A stretch of 64,000 nt of DNA from Flavobacterium coralii. Lineage in GTDB: Bacteria > Bacteroidota > Bacteroidia > Flavobacteriales > Flavobacteriaceae. The position numbers and the translations under genes are program-made. Every line of letters begins with the position of its first letter. Within the stretch, counting starts at the first letter, position 1. Shown here piece after piece: positions 34,216-42,474 of the stretch. The DNA lies in NCBI RefSeq assembly GCF_019891545.1, contig NZ_JAHDIU010000001.1, forward strand, positions 434,001 through 498,000, in the 5' to 3' direction. The notes below the pieces were generated by a model, which was given only the letters and a program-made list of their open reading frames with translations, did not search any database and had not been told where the DNA came from.

Positions 34216-35184
34216 ATGAACCGTTTTGACAGGATAACCGCTATACTGATACAGCTACAGTCTAAAAAAGTAGTAAAAGCGCAGGATTTAGCCGAAAGGT
34301 TCGGCATAAGCCTTAGAACGGTGTATCGTGATATCCGTACCTTAGAAGAGGCAGGTGTGCCGCTTTATGGCGAGGCGGGTGTAGGCTATTCTTTAGTAGA
34401 TGGCTACAGGCTGCCGCCGGTTATGTTTACACCCGAAGAGGCTATGGCTTTCGTTACTGCAGAAAAGCTCATGGAAAGGTTTACAGATGCTGCGCTTCAG
34501 CAAAATTACACTTCGGCTATGTTTAAGGTAAAGGCTGTTTTGAGGGGTTCCGAAAAAGACATGGTCGCAAATTTAGAAGAGCTTATTGAGGTGAAAGACC
34601 AAAAACGCAATAAGAACTTCCCGGCCAACACGCTGGATGTACTGCTTAAAGCAATAGCCGAAAAAAAAGCGGTAGAGATGGAATACCGCGCGTTTGGCAA
34701 TGATGCAAACAGCAACAGGCTTATAGAACCCATTGGTATATTTCATGAAAACGAAAACTGGTACACCATTGGCTTTTGCCATTTAAGGGATGAATACAGG
34801 CAGTTCAGGATAGACAGGGTGCGGGCTATAAAATTGACTGATATACAGCAAAAAGAACGCGAAACCCTTAAAGAATACAGGAACAAAGAGCAGTTAAAGA
34901 ATATGCACTGCCTTAAAAAAGCTGTTATACGGGTAGATAAAAACATTGCGATGTACCTGCAGGAGCGCAGGCATTTTTTCGGTTTTGTTGCTGAAGAGGA
35001 GAAAGAAGACTGCATTGAGATGACTTTTTTAACAGCATCATTAGATGAGGGGCTTGCACGGTGGGTACTCTCTTTTGCTGATTATGCTGAAATTTCAGAA
35101 CCTCTGGAACTTAAAGACAGGATAGTGGAACTTACACAAAAAATTGCTGATAAAATGACAGCTGCCGCTGCAATAGCAGGATAA
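34216..35184 (+). CDS. YafY-type transcriptional regulator (HTH_11 plus WYL)
   Basis: A 322-residue regulator: N-terminal winged helix (VVKAQDLAERFGISLRTVYR, residues about 15-40), WYL domain at about 140-225 (EMEYRAFG, WYTIGFCHLRDEYRQFRIDR), and a C-terminal extension. WYL domains sense ligands or nucleic acid in many bacterial regulators. No neighbour gives its regulon; the OsmC gene upstream has its own terminator. Confidence 0.9.
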   Translation: MNRFDRITAILIQLQSKKVVKAQDLAERFGISLRTVYRDIRTLEEAGVPLYGEAGVGYSLVDGYRLPPVMFTPEEAMAFVTAEKLMERFTDAALQQNYTSAMFKVKAVLRGSEKDMVANLEELIEVKDQKRNKNFPANTLDVLLKAIAEKKAVEMEYRAFGNDANSNRLIEPIGIFHENENWYTIGFCHLRDEYRQFRIDRVRAIKLTDIQQKERETLKEYRNKEQLKNMHCLKKAVIRVDKNIAMYLQERRHFFGFVAEEEKEDCIEMTFLTASLDEGLARWVLSFADYAEISEPLELKDRIVELTQKIADKMTAAAAIAG

Positions 35185-35327
35185 TTGGTTTATAATCCGA
35201 TTGCATTTAATGTAAAATAAACAGAAAATTATTTTATTTTTAGTAATTTGCACGCATGAATCGGATGATTTCTCTCCTATAATAAAGAAGGAATTACTTT
35301 TTAGAAAATTATAATTTCGGAATTAAA

Positions 35328-36575
35328 ATGTCGGTATTAGAAAAAATGACTTCGGCAGATGCCATTGCCCTTGAAGATAAGTACGGAGCCCATAACTACC
35401 ACCCGCTGCCTGTAGTGTTAAGCAGGGGAGAAGGTGTATATGTGTGGGATGTGGAAGGTAAAAAATATTATGATTTCCTTTCTGCCTATTCAGCAGTAAA
35501 TCAGGGGCACTGCAACCCTAAGATTGTAGGTGCCATGATGAATCAGGCACAGACACTTACTTTAACTTCACGCGCATTTTATAACGACCAGCTTGGGCAC
35601 TATGAAGAGTTCATTACCCAATACTTTGGTTTTGATAAAGTGCTGCCAATGAATACAGGCGCTGAAGCTGTTGAAACTGCAATAAAGATATGCCGCAAGT
35701 GGGCTTATGAGCGTAAAGGTATTGATGAAAAGCAGGCAAAGATTGTGGTGTGTGAGAATAACTTCCACGGGCGTACAACAACTATTATTTCTTTCTCTAA
35801 CGATGAAAATGCAAGAAAGAACTTTGGACCCTATACTCCGGGATTCATTAAAATAGCTTATGATGATATTGCTGCGCTTGAAGAAGTGCTTAAGAATGAT
35901 AAAGATATAGCAGGTTTCCTTGTAGAGCCTATTCAGGGTGAAGCAGGTGTTTATGTACCATCTGAAGGGTATCTTGCAAAAACAAAAGAATTGTGTGAAC
36001 AACATAATGTACTTTTTATTGCAGATGAGGTGCAAACGGGTATTGCGCGCACAGGTAAACTCTTAGCATGCCATCATGAAGATGTGCAGCCTGATATCCT
36101 TATTTTGGGTAAAGCGCTTTCGGGCGGGGCATATCCTGTTTCGGCTGTACTTGCCAATGATGAGATAATGAATGTAATAAAGCCGGGACAGCATGGCTCT
36201 ACTTTTGGCGGTAACCCTGTTGCTGCCGCTGTAGCCATAGCCGCCCTTGAAGTTATTGAAGAAGAAAAGCTTTCGGAAAATGCAGAAAAGCTGGGTAAAC
36301 TGTTCCGCGAAAAAATGAATGAGTATATACAAACCAGCAATATTGTAACATTAGTAAGAGGTAAAGGCCTGCTTAATGCTATTGTTATAAACGATACCGA
36401 AGACAGCTCTACTGCATGGGATATATGTATAAAACTTCGCGACAATGGTTTGCTGGCCAAACCTACGCATGGTAATATTATACGCTTTGCTCCGCCTTTG
36501 GTTATGAATAAAGAACAATTGCTGGAGTGTGTTACAATTATAACAAACACATTGAAAGAATTTGAAAACCAATAA
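35328..36575 (+). CDS. rocD: ornithine-oxo-acid transaminase
   Basis: A 415-residue class III PLP aminotransferase. The PLP Lys262 is in [32 protein letters not shown] and [12 protein letters not shown] are the expected fold motifs and match ornithine aminotransferase rather than acetylornithine enzymes (length and the [11 protein letters not shown] start). It converts ornithine and 2-oxoglutarate to glutamate semialdehyde and glutamate. It may form a transcript with the small membrane protein 30 nt downstream. Confidence 0.93.
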   Translation: MSVLEKMTSADAIALEDKYGAHNYHPLPVVLSRGEGVYVWDVEGKKYYDFLSAYSAVNQGHCNPKIVGAMMNQAQTLTLTSRAFYNDQLGHYEEFITQYFGFDKVLPMNTGAEAVETAIKICRKWAYERKGIDEKQAKIVVCENNFHGRTTTIISFSNDENARKNFGPYTPGFIKIAYDDIAALEEVLKNDKDIAGFLVEPIQGEAGVYVPSEGYLAKTKELCEQHNVLFIADEVQTGIARTGKLLACHHEDVQPDILILGKALSGGAYPVSAVLANDEIMNVIKPGQHGSTFGGNPVAAAVAIAALEVIEEEKLSENAEKLGKLFREKMNEYIQTSNIVTLVRGKGLLNAIVINDTEDSSTAWDICIKLRDNGLLAKPTHGNIIRFAPPLVMNKEQLLECVTIITNTLKEFENQ

Positions 36576-36605
36576 GTAATCACTAACCAATTAATACTTT
36601 ATTTT

Positions 36606-37067
36606 ATGGAAAACAATTCCGCTTTTGATTCTTTCGAACTGCAGTTAACAGAATCTGCAAAACTATTTTTAAGGGAAACAGCCAAATGGGGTAGGTTTCT
36701 GTCTATTGTGGGCTATGTGGTAATAGGTCTTATGGTGCTTGGCGCTTTTGCAATGTTTGCTTTAGGAGGCGCTATGGAGAGTTTAGCAGGTGGCATGGGC
36801 GGTGGCATGATGGCTTTGGGCGGAACTGCTTTAGGCATCATTTATCTGCTTATTGCATTGCTTTACTTTTTCCCGGTCATGTACTTATACAAATTTTCTA
36901 CTAAAACATTAGCTGCTTTTAACACCAACAATACAGAACAGCTTACAGATGCTTTTGAAAACCTGAAGTCGCATTACAAGTTTGTAGGTATACTTACTGC
37001 AATTGTGCTTGGTATTTATGCGTTATTCTTTATATTAGGTTTATTTGCTGCGCTGGCTGCATTTTAA
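36606..37067 (+). CDS. DUF5362-like membrane protein
   Basis: A 153-residue protein with three or four membrane helices (about 33-52, 70-100 and 125-150), a conserved-looking hydrophilic N-terminus (SFELQLTESAKLFLRETAKW) and a Gly/Met-rich loop (GGMGGGMMALGG). This fits the DUF5362 family in flavobacteria; its function is unknown. It lies 30 nt after rocD and is followed by a terminator. Confidence 0.75.
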   Translation: MENNSAFDSFELQLTESAKLFLRETAKWGRFLSIVGYVVIGLMVLGAFAMFALGGAMESLAGGMGGGMMALGGTALGIIYLLIALLYFFPVMYLYKFSTKTLAAFNTNNTEQLTDAFENLKSHYKFVGILTAIVLGIYALFFILGLFAALAAF

Positions 37068-37092
37068 TCAGTTATAATATTTACAATATACA

Positions 37093-37121
37093 ATCCCCGT
37101 GAGTGCATTACGGGGATTTTT
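37093..37121 (+). terminator. terminator after the DUF5362-like gene
   Basis: ATCCCCGT (37093-37100) pairs with ACGGGGAT (37110-37117), followed by T. Confidence 0.8.
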
Positions 37122-37134
37122 GTTTCTATTTTTT

Positions 37135-37142
37135 TAAATTTG
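37135..37142 (+). promoter_or_regulatory. -7 box upstream of the 59-residue membrane protein
   Basis: TAAATTTG matches TAnnTTTG, 16 nt before the ATG at 37159. The nearest TTTG (37119-37122) is only 12 nt away. Confidence 0.5.
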
Positions 37143-37158
37143 CCCTTAAAGTACAGCT

Positions 37159-37338
37159 ATGAAAACCATATATATAATTATAATGTTTATTGCGGCCTTT
37201 GTGGCCTTCTACCAGCAGAGCCTGCCAAAGCCAAATATGGTTATTATGGTTGTTGCGATAGTTGTTTTTATGCTTTTGCTGATGCGCCTTATGAGTAAAG
37301 TACCCAATAAGAAAAAAGATGAAAGTGATGATGTATAA
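37159..37338 (+). CDS. small membrane protein, 59 aa
   Basis: A 59-residue ORF with two hydrophobic segments (about 4-18 and 27-45) and a charged tail ending KKKDESDDV. It sits between a promoter box and the Smr gene, whose start it overlaps by 20 nt, so translational coupling is likely. No family is known to me, but the promoter, frame-locked overlap and clean topology support a real gene. Confidence 0.65.
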   Translation: MKTIYIIIMFIAAFVAFYQQSLPKPNMVIMVVAIVVFMLLLMRLMSKVPNKKKDESDDV

Positions 37339-37882
37339 GCCCGGAGATAACGTTAGTGTACTTGATGACGCCTTTAGCGGAAAAGTAAAAGGTTATAAAA
37401 AAGGACGTGTGGTTATAGAAACTTCCGAAGGGTTTGAGCTTGACTTTGATGAAAATGAGCTTATAAAAATTTCAGATACGGGCATGACCGGCCTTTTTAG
37501 CGGTAAAAGCCCTAATGCGGTATTAAAGGAAAAAGAACAACCTGTAAAGCGCAATTTTACTAAAGAAAAACGCACTAAAAAGGAAGGTTTTGTACTGGAA
37601 GTAGATTTGCATATAGAAAAGCTTGTACCTAACAAGAAAGGTATGAGCAACTATGATATTTTAACCCTGCAGATGGAAACTGCCAAACGCCAGCTCGATT
37701 TTGCAGTAAAGAACAGAATGCCAAAAGTAGTTTTTATCCACGGTGTGGGTGAGGGGGTGCTAAAGGCAGAACTTGACTTTCTTCTCGGGCGCTATGAAGG
37801 CATCAGTTTTCAGGATGCAAATTACCAGAAATACGGGCTTGGCGCTACAGAGGTATATATAAAGCAGAACCCAAACCGCTAA
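37319..37882 (+). CDS. Smr-domain protein (MutS2-type C-terminal domain)
   Basis: A 187-residue protein. Residues 5-60 form a small beta domain (KPGDNVSVLDDAFSG, VVIETSEGFELDFDENEL); about 100-187 is an Smr domain with EVDLHIEKL, MPKVVFIHGVGEGVLK and YGLGATEVYI. Smr domains nick branched DNA or cleave RNA; the conserved HGVGEG core is intact. Starts at 37319, 37328 or 37331 are all possible because of the ATG cluster overlapping the upstream small gene. Confidence 0.87.
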   Translation: MKVMMYKPGDNVSVLDDAFSGKVKGYKKGRVVIETSEGFELDFDENELIKISDTGMTGLFSGKSPNAVLKEKEQPVKRNFTKEKRTKKEGFVLEVDLHIEKLVPNKKGMSNYDILTLQMETAKRQLDFAVKNRMPKVVFIHGVGEGVLKAELDFLLGRYEGISFQDANYQKYGLGATEVYIKQNPNR

Positions 37883-37892
37883 ATGTAAAAAA

Positions 37893-37932
37893 GCTGTTTC
37901 AAAATTTTCTATAATAAGAATTTCGAAACAGC
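37893..37932. terminator. inverted repeat between convergent genes
   Basis: GCTGTTTC (37893-37900) and GAAACAGC (37925-37932), with partial pairing inside the 24-nt loop. A related stem occurs at 63741-63774. Confidence 0.5.
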
Positions 37933-37941
37933 CTCATAAAT

Positions 37942-38931
37942 TTAATTTGTTACATAAGTACCTATAAACAGGCCATTAGCGGGTAAAGCATTACGTGCTT
38001 CCTGCGTCAGTAAATCAACAAGTCTTACGCTTTGATTGCTGTCTGTTTGTGTAAATACTATGTTTTTCAGCCATATTTTGTGGTTAAATGTACCGGGTGT
38101 TACGTCACTCTCTGTTGTTTCTACAATTACATTACCTGCAGATGCCCTCCAGCGTTGCTGCACCACAGGGCTTATAGGATCAATAATCGAACATATATTG
38201 CTTTCTGTAGCATTTCCGCTGTAATATTCCAGATACAATTCAAACGCGTCTTCGGCAGATGCAAGGTCAATAGTATTTATATCACCATCTGTATTATCAA
38301 AAACATTTGCCGGAAAATCCATAACTACAGCTTCGCGCCCGCTGATGCGGTACACAAGCCCATTTTCATCACAACCCTGCACAGAAGTTTGTTCAGTAGT
38401 TGTAAAGTTAAAGCCAATACCCAGCGTAGTTACAATATCGCCAAAAGTTCTGTTTTGTACCACAATACTGCTTTCGCCACGTGCAAAAGTTACATTCTGT
38501 AAAGTTATAGTGTGGGAGTAACCTGTTAGTTTACCGTCAGTATTAACATTATCGTCAGTAAATATGGTTATAGTACCTGTGCCTTCCCACTGTTCTGTAA
38601 CATTTGGAGATGTAGGCGGTACATCACTGCAAAAAAAGCTTCCTGCCCCTACAGGTACTTCAGAGCTGTAAGCCCTGTATATTAAATCTCCGGCTGCCAG
38701 GTTTACTTCGCGTACAATAAACTGTCCGTTGTCATTAGTCTCCGGAATAAGGTTAGAAGGTGAAATTTCAAGTATATAAGCCTGCGTGCCATCTACACGG
38801 TAATATATATTGCTTTCAGGGCAGTTAACCGCATCACCGGGCTCCAGGTTAAACTCATTAAAAGAAATATCGCCATCATCGCAGGCTGTCGCTAAAACAA
38901 TTGCGCATGCAATTGTAAAAAACTTTTTCAT
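37942..38931 (-). CDS. lipoprotein of unknown function, 329 aa
   Basis: Begins MKKFFTIACAIVLATACDDG: signal peptide with lipobox ATAC (Cys17). The rest is beta-rich with two similar halves, each holding a YR-(V/I)-(D/S)-G motif, an NTDG element and a W-(E/R)-(G/A) segment, so it may be an internal duplication of about 150 residues. I do not recognise a named family. The frame extends to an ATG at 38949, but the -7 promoter box begins there, so 38931 is the start. Confidence 0.75.
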   Translation of the reverse strand: MKKFFTIACAIVLATACDDGDISFNEFNLEPGDAVNCPESNIYYRVDGTQAYILEISPSNLIPETNDNGQFIVREVNLAAGDLIYRAYSSEVPVGAGSFFCSDVPPTSPNVTEQWEGTGTITIFTDDNVNTDGKLTGYSHTITLQNVTFARGESSIVVQNRTFGDIVTTLGIGFNFTTTEQTSVQGCDENGLVYRISGREAVVMDFPANVFDNTDGDINTIDLASAEDAFELYLEYYSGNATESNICSIIDPISPVVQQRWRASAGNVIVETTESDVTPGTFNHKIWLKNIVFTQTDSNQSVRLVDLLTQEARNALPANGLFIGTYVTN

Positions 38932-38946
38932 AGGATAAATTTTAAA

Positions 38947-38979
38947 CAAAAATAATGTTTTTAGCCGCTTTTGCGCAAA
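38947..38979 (-). promoter_or_regulatory. promoter of the duplicated lipoprotein gene
   Basis: On the minus strand TTTG (38979-38976), 21 nt, then TATTTTTG (38954-38947). Both boxes match the consensus. Confidence 0.65.
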
Positions 38980-39003
38980 ACATAATTACATTAACTTTTT
39001 AAG

Positions 39004-39011
39004 TAATTTTG
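39004..39011 (+). promoter_or_regulatory. -7 box of the cysteine desulfurase gene
   Basis: TAATTTTG matches TAnnTTTG and ends 5 nt before the ATG at 39017, implying an almost leaderless transcript. No clear -33 box. Confidence 0.5.
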
Positions 39012-39016
39012 CAGAG

Positions 39017-40141
39017 ATGAAAAAAGCCTATTTAGATAATGCCTCTACCACTGCACTGCGCCATGAAGTAATTACAGAAATTACTAATGTATTGCAGGAA
39101 CAGTACGGCAACCCGTCATCTACACACAGTTTTGGGCGATCGGCTCGCGTTGTGCTCGAAACTGCCCGCAAAACAATAGCTGCTTTATTAAACGCCGAAG
39201 CCCGCGAAATTATTTTTACATCCGGCGGTACCGAAGCTGATAATTTAATACTACATAGTGCTGTAAAAGATTTAAAAGTAAAAAGGATTATTACAGCTAA
39301 AACTGAGCATCATGCAGTACTTACCACTGCTGAAGCACTACAGTCGCAATATGGTGTAAGGGTAGATTATGTATTACTTACGCAACATGGCTATCCTGAT
39401 ATGCAAAACCTGCGTGAGCTATTGCAGGAAGAGATACCCACGCTGGTATCGCTTATGCATGTAAATAATGAAACCGGGGTTGTTTTTGACCTGGATGCAA
39501 TAGGCAGTCTTTGCAGTGAGTATAAGGCATGGTTTCATTCTGATACCGTACAGTCGGTAGGAAAAGAAATATTGGATTTAAATCTCCTGCCAGTTGATTT
39601 TATAACGGCAAGTGCACATAAATTCCATGGGCCAAAAGGGGTTGGTTTTGCCTATATAAGAAAAGGCAGCGGGCTTAAAGCCATGATATATGGCGGTGAA
39701 CAGGAAAAAGGGCTGCGTGCCGGTACAGAAGCTATACACCAGATTGCGGGAATGGCTAAAGCTCTTGAACTTTCATATAAAAACCTTGAGCAGGAAAAAG
39801 CACATATAACATCATTAAAAGAATACCTCTTGCAGCAGCTTGGCAGCGCCATGCCGGGCTATAAGCTTAACGGTGGTAACAACACATTTTATAATATTGT
39901 GAATGTGTTACTTCCGCTTGCGGAAGAGGTAACAGCCATGATACTTTTTCACCTTGATATGAAGGGTATTGCGGTATCGCGTGGCAGTGCCTGCCAGTCG
40001 GGTAGTGTAAGGCCATCTCACGTTTTGCAGGAAATACTTCCGCAGGAAGAAATTAAAAAGCCATCGCTGCGCATTTCGCTTAGCCACTTTAATACAAAAG
40101 AAGATATTGACCTGCTTATCTCGGCGTTGCAATCGCTGTAA
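39017..40141 (+). CDS. cysteine desulfurase (NifS/IscS family)
   Basis: A 374-residue PLP enzyme: PLP Lys202 in SAHKFHGPKG, catalytic Cys326 in RGSACQSGS, plus FTSGGTEADN and the TEHHAV motif. It removes sulfur from cysteine for Fe-S cluster and thio-cofactor synthesis. The loop around Cys326 and length fit the NifS/IscS group (class I) rather than SufS. It diverges from the lipoprotein gene; no scaffold gene is adjacent. Confidence 0.92.
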   Translation: MKKAYLDNASTTALRHEVITEITNVLQEQYGNPSSTHSFGRSARVVLETARKTIAALLNAEAREIIFTSGGTEADNLILHSAVKDLKVKRIITAKTEHHAVLTTAEALQSQYGVRVDYVLLTQHGYPDMQNLRELLQEEIPTLVSLMHVNNETGVVFDLDAIGSLCSEYKAWFHSDTVQSVGKEILDLNLLPVDFITASAHKFHGPKGVGFAYIRKGSGLKAMIYGGEQEKGLRAGTEAIHQIAGMAKALELSYKNLEQEKAHITSLKEYLLQQLGSAMPGYKLNGGNNTFYNIVNVLLPLAEEVTAMILFHLDMKGIAVSRGSACQSGSVRPSHVLQEILPQEEIKKPSLRISLSHFNTKEDIDLLISALQSL

Positions 40142-40204
40142 ACACGGAGAGCTGCCCGGTTGGAACGGACAGCCCTCAAGCATCACTAAAACCAAAATTG
40201 GGAA

Positions 40205-40885
40205 TTAAAATTTCATGCCTACACCAAAGCCCACAAGCCAGGGGTTAATATCTACCTCGGCAGGTATTTTAAGGCCGGGTGCCAGGTTAGAGCCGTCAAC
40301 AGTTACATCTGTAGAAAGGAACAGTTTTTTTACATCGGCATTTATAAAGAACTTGTCGTTCAGCTTAAGGTCAAACCCTAACTGAAACGCATAGCCAAGT
40401 GCGTTGTCATACTCCACATCTTTAACCACATCGCCTTCATCCACACCATAAAAAATAGTATAGTTAATACCCGCACCCACATAAGGCTTAAAGTAATCGC
40501 CTGCATAAAAGTGGTATTGCAGCGTTAAGGTTGGCGGCAGTAGGTAAACACTGCCCAAATCTACATCGGCTTTTGTGGGGCCGCCAATGGCTGAAATATC
40601 AGAGCCTGTGGTATTAACATCGTGCTTGGTTGTGCCAAGTATAAGCTCGGCAGCAATATTTTTAGTGAAGAAATAAGTAAAATCCACTTCAGGAATAAAC
40701 GATGTCGAAATTTCGGCATTACCGCCTATAATGCCTACAGAGGCGTCTTCATCGGGCGCTACGGCAACACCGCGAAGGCGAACCTGCCATTTTTTAAAAT
40801 CGTTTGTCTGGTTATCTTCCTGAGCATTTAATGCGTTTGTGCTGAATAGTGCTACTGCCATTACAGCCAGAACTATTTTTTTCAT
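40205..40885 (-). CDS. ompW: OmpW-family outer-membrane protein
   Basis: A 226-residue protein: signal peptide ending LNAQ (about 22), then an eight-stranded barrel pattern with FFTKNIAAELILGTTKHDV, LLPPTLTLQYHF and KPYVGAGINYT, all typical OmpW segments, ending in Phe (GVGMKF). OmpW barrels pass small hydrophobic compounds. The upstream region holds a promoter with a Crp/Fnr-like palindrome at the class II position. Confidence 0.9.
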   Translation of the reverse strand: MKKIVLAVMAVALFSTNALNAQEDNQTNDFKKWQVRLRGVAVAPDEDASVGIIGGNAEISTSFIPEVDFTYFFTKNIAAELILGTTKHDVNTTGSDISAIGGPTKADVDLGSVYLLPPTLTLQYHFYAGDYFKPYVGAGINYTIFYGVDEGDVVKDVEYDNALGYAFQLGFDLKLNDKFFINADVKKLFLSTDVTVDGSNLAPGLKIPAEVDINPWLVGFGVGMKF

Positions 40886-40910
40886 GTTTATTGGTTTTTA
40901 AATTACATAT

Positions 40911-40938
40911 CAAAAGTATGTAAGATAAAAACCACAAA
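40911..40938 (-). promoter_or_regulatory. ompW promoter
   Basis: On the minus strand TTTG (40938-40935), 16 nt, then TACTTTTG (40918-40911). Start of transcription is expected near 40905. Confidence 0.6.
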
Positions 40939-40941
40939 AAC

Positions 40942-40953
40942 TGATTTAAATCA
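40942..40953. promoter_or_regulatory. Crp/Fnr-like palindrome upstream of ompW
   Basis: TGATTTAAATCA is a perfect palindrome matching the Fnr-type TGAT-N4-ATCA core. Its centre lies about 42 nt upstream of the predicted start, the classical activator position. A second palindrome, TAGTTT-AA-AAACTA, is adjacent at 40954-40967. Confidence 0.5.
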
Positions 40954-40993
40954 TAGTTTAAAAACTATTTACGGTTATTATAAATGGTAGTGA

Positions 40994-41362
40994 TTATAAT
41001 GCTTTAAACTCGCCGAAATGCCATAAAATACCTGAAGGATCGTGTAAAAAACACTCTTTGCCCCAATCCAGTTCACGAATGGGTATAATGCGCACACCCT
41101 CATATTTTTCAGGCAGGTTTAGCTTAACCAGTTCCTCCCAAAAAGCGGCTACGTCGGCTACCTCCATAAAGAGCATAGTGTTATCTACCCAGTCTTTTAC
41201 ATAGGCATCCTGAAGATAAAATGCCTGGTTACCGGCTTTAAATACCGAAAGGTTATGCGCAAGTACATTTTCCTCAAAACCAAGGTCGCGGTAAAAGCTG
41301 CGCGATGTAGTAAAGTCTTTAGAGCCAATAAAAGGTCGGATTGATTTGTAATTGATTTTCAT
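40994..41362 (-). CDS. VOC-family (glyoxalase/bleomycin resistance fold) protein
   Basis: A 122-residue VOC protein beginning with a short strand and IRPFIGSKDFTTSRSFYRDL, ending DPSGILWHFGEF. VOC proteins range from isomerases and dioxygenases to drug-binding proteins; this small form is usually a dimer with a metal or ligand site between subunits. It follows the DinB gene by 2 nt. Confidence 0.87.
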   Translation of the reverse strand: MKINYKSIRPFIGSKDFTTSRSFYRDLGFEENVLAHNLSVFKAGNQAFYLQDAYVKDWVDNTMLFMEVADVAAFWEELVKLNLPEKYEGVRIIPIRELDWGKECFLHDPSGILWHFGEFKAL

Positions 41363-41364
41363 GG

Positions 41365-41859
41365 TTAGTAGTGTAGTTTGTGATTATTTTCACGTATCAG
41401 TTTCTTTAAAAACGTTATCTGCCCTAAATGATAGTGCGTATGCTCTATAATACCGAAAAGGTTACGGTAGTAATTCCCATATTTTGCATCTTCAAAAACT
41501 GTTGGCAGCTTTGCATCAGGAAGCTGTTCTGTAAGCTGGGTAAATACTTCAACATCAGCCCATATACTTTTCAGCATATTTTGCCAGTCTTCTTCTGACT
41601 GTATTTGCGGATGGTTAAAGCTCAGTTTGTCGTTACCGTCAAGCGGCCCGCCCTGTAATACCTGCTTTACCACTTTTACAAAATATGCTATATGGTAGGT
41701 TAACATTGCAATGGTATTGAAGGAGTGTACCTGAGCAAGTGCTTCGGTATGGGTAACATCTGAAAGCGTGTCTTTAAGGTTTACGCACGTCCAGTTACCC
41801 CCAAAGAAAACTTCCCTGAAATGCTTGGCAATTTGCGCTGAAGTGGCTGTTGCTTCCAT
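41365..41859 (-). CDS. DinB-family four-helix protein
   Basis: A 164-residue helical protein with the DinB-type His triad: MLTYHIAYF (first His), and EHTHYHLGQITFLKKL (second and third) near the C-terminus. DinB/YfiT folds bind a divalent metal and often catalyse thiol transfers; the substrate is unknown. It forms a two-gene operon with the VOC gene. Confidence 0.87.
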   Translation of the reverse strand: MEATATSAQIAKHFREVFFGGNWTCVNLKDTLSDVTHTEALAQVHSFNTIAMLTYHIAYFVKVVKQVLQGGPLDGNDKLSFNHPQIQSEEDWQNMLKSIWADVEVFTQLTEQLPDAKLPTVFEDAKYGNYYRNLFGIIEHTHYHLGQITFLKKLIRENNHKLHY

Positions 41860-41888
41860 AAACTTTTTGTGTAGTAAAGTAGTAAAAA

Positions 41889-42446
41889 TTATTTACAGCT
41901 CTTGTTATGCAATACTGTTATTTTTTTGAGCAGCCTCGGGTTGCCATTAGCCAGTGCTGTAAGTTTTTCGGCGATAACGGATTTGTGTTCATCACTTAAG
42001 AAGATTCCGCACACCAGCACTTCATCTATTATCAGGCTGTTATTGGCTATTTCTTCGGCTTTGATGAGGAAATCAATAGTATCAGAAGTTAGTAAATCAG
42101 TTACCAGCTTGTACAGTAACTGCTCGTTAACTATACCGCCCGAATTAAATATCTTGTTCTTTATCTTTTTAAACAGCAACAAAATTCCCGTTGGTGTGTG
42201 TCCCGAAGCCGATGTCGGGGCTTTATACTTTTTCTGGTAGCCACAGGCATAATCATAGGCATCGCGTTTAACGGCATCACCAAGTATTATGTATGACTCT
42301 GATATTTCTTTAAAGCGTTCCTCACTGAGGCTGTCCCCATTGTTTTTATCCGGATGATACTGCACCGCCAGCAACCTGTAGGCTTTTTTTATTTCTGCCG
42401 GGCTGCAACCGGGTTCAACACCTAATATTTGATAGTGGTTTTTCAA
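41889..42446 (-). CDS. J-domain protein
   Basis: A 185-residue protein with an N-terminal J domain (residues 1-65; HPD in AVQYHPDKNNG) that stimulates DnaK ATPase. There is no Gly/Phe region or zinc finger, so it is a short class C-type co-chaperone. The C-terminal 100 residues are helical and unassigned. Confidence 0.9.
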   Translation of the reverse strand: MKNHYQILGVEPGCSPAEIKKAYRLLAVQYHPDKNNGDSLSEERFKEISESYIILGDAVKRDAYDYACGYQKKYKAPTSASGHTPTGILLLFKKIKNKIFNSGGIVNEQLLYKLVTDLLTSDTIDFLIKAEEIANNSLIIDEVLVCGIFLSDEHKSVIAEKLTALANGNPRLLKKITVLHNKSCK

Positions 42447-42474
42447 AAAGATCTTACAAATTTTTCTTAATTAG

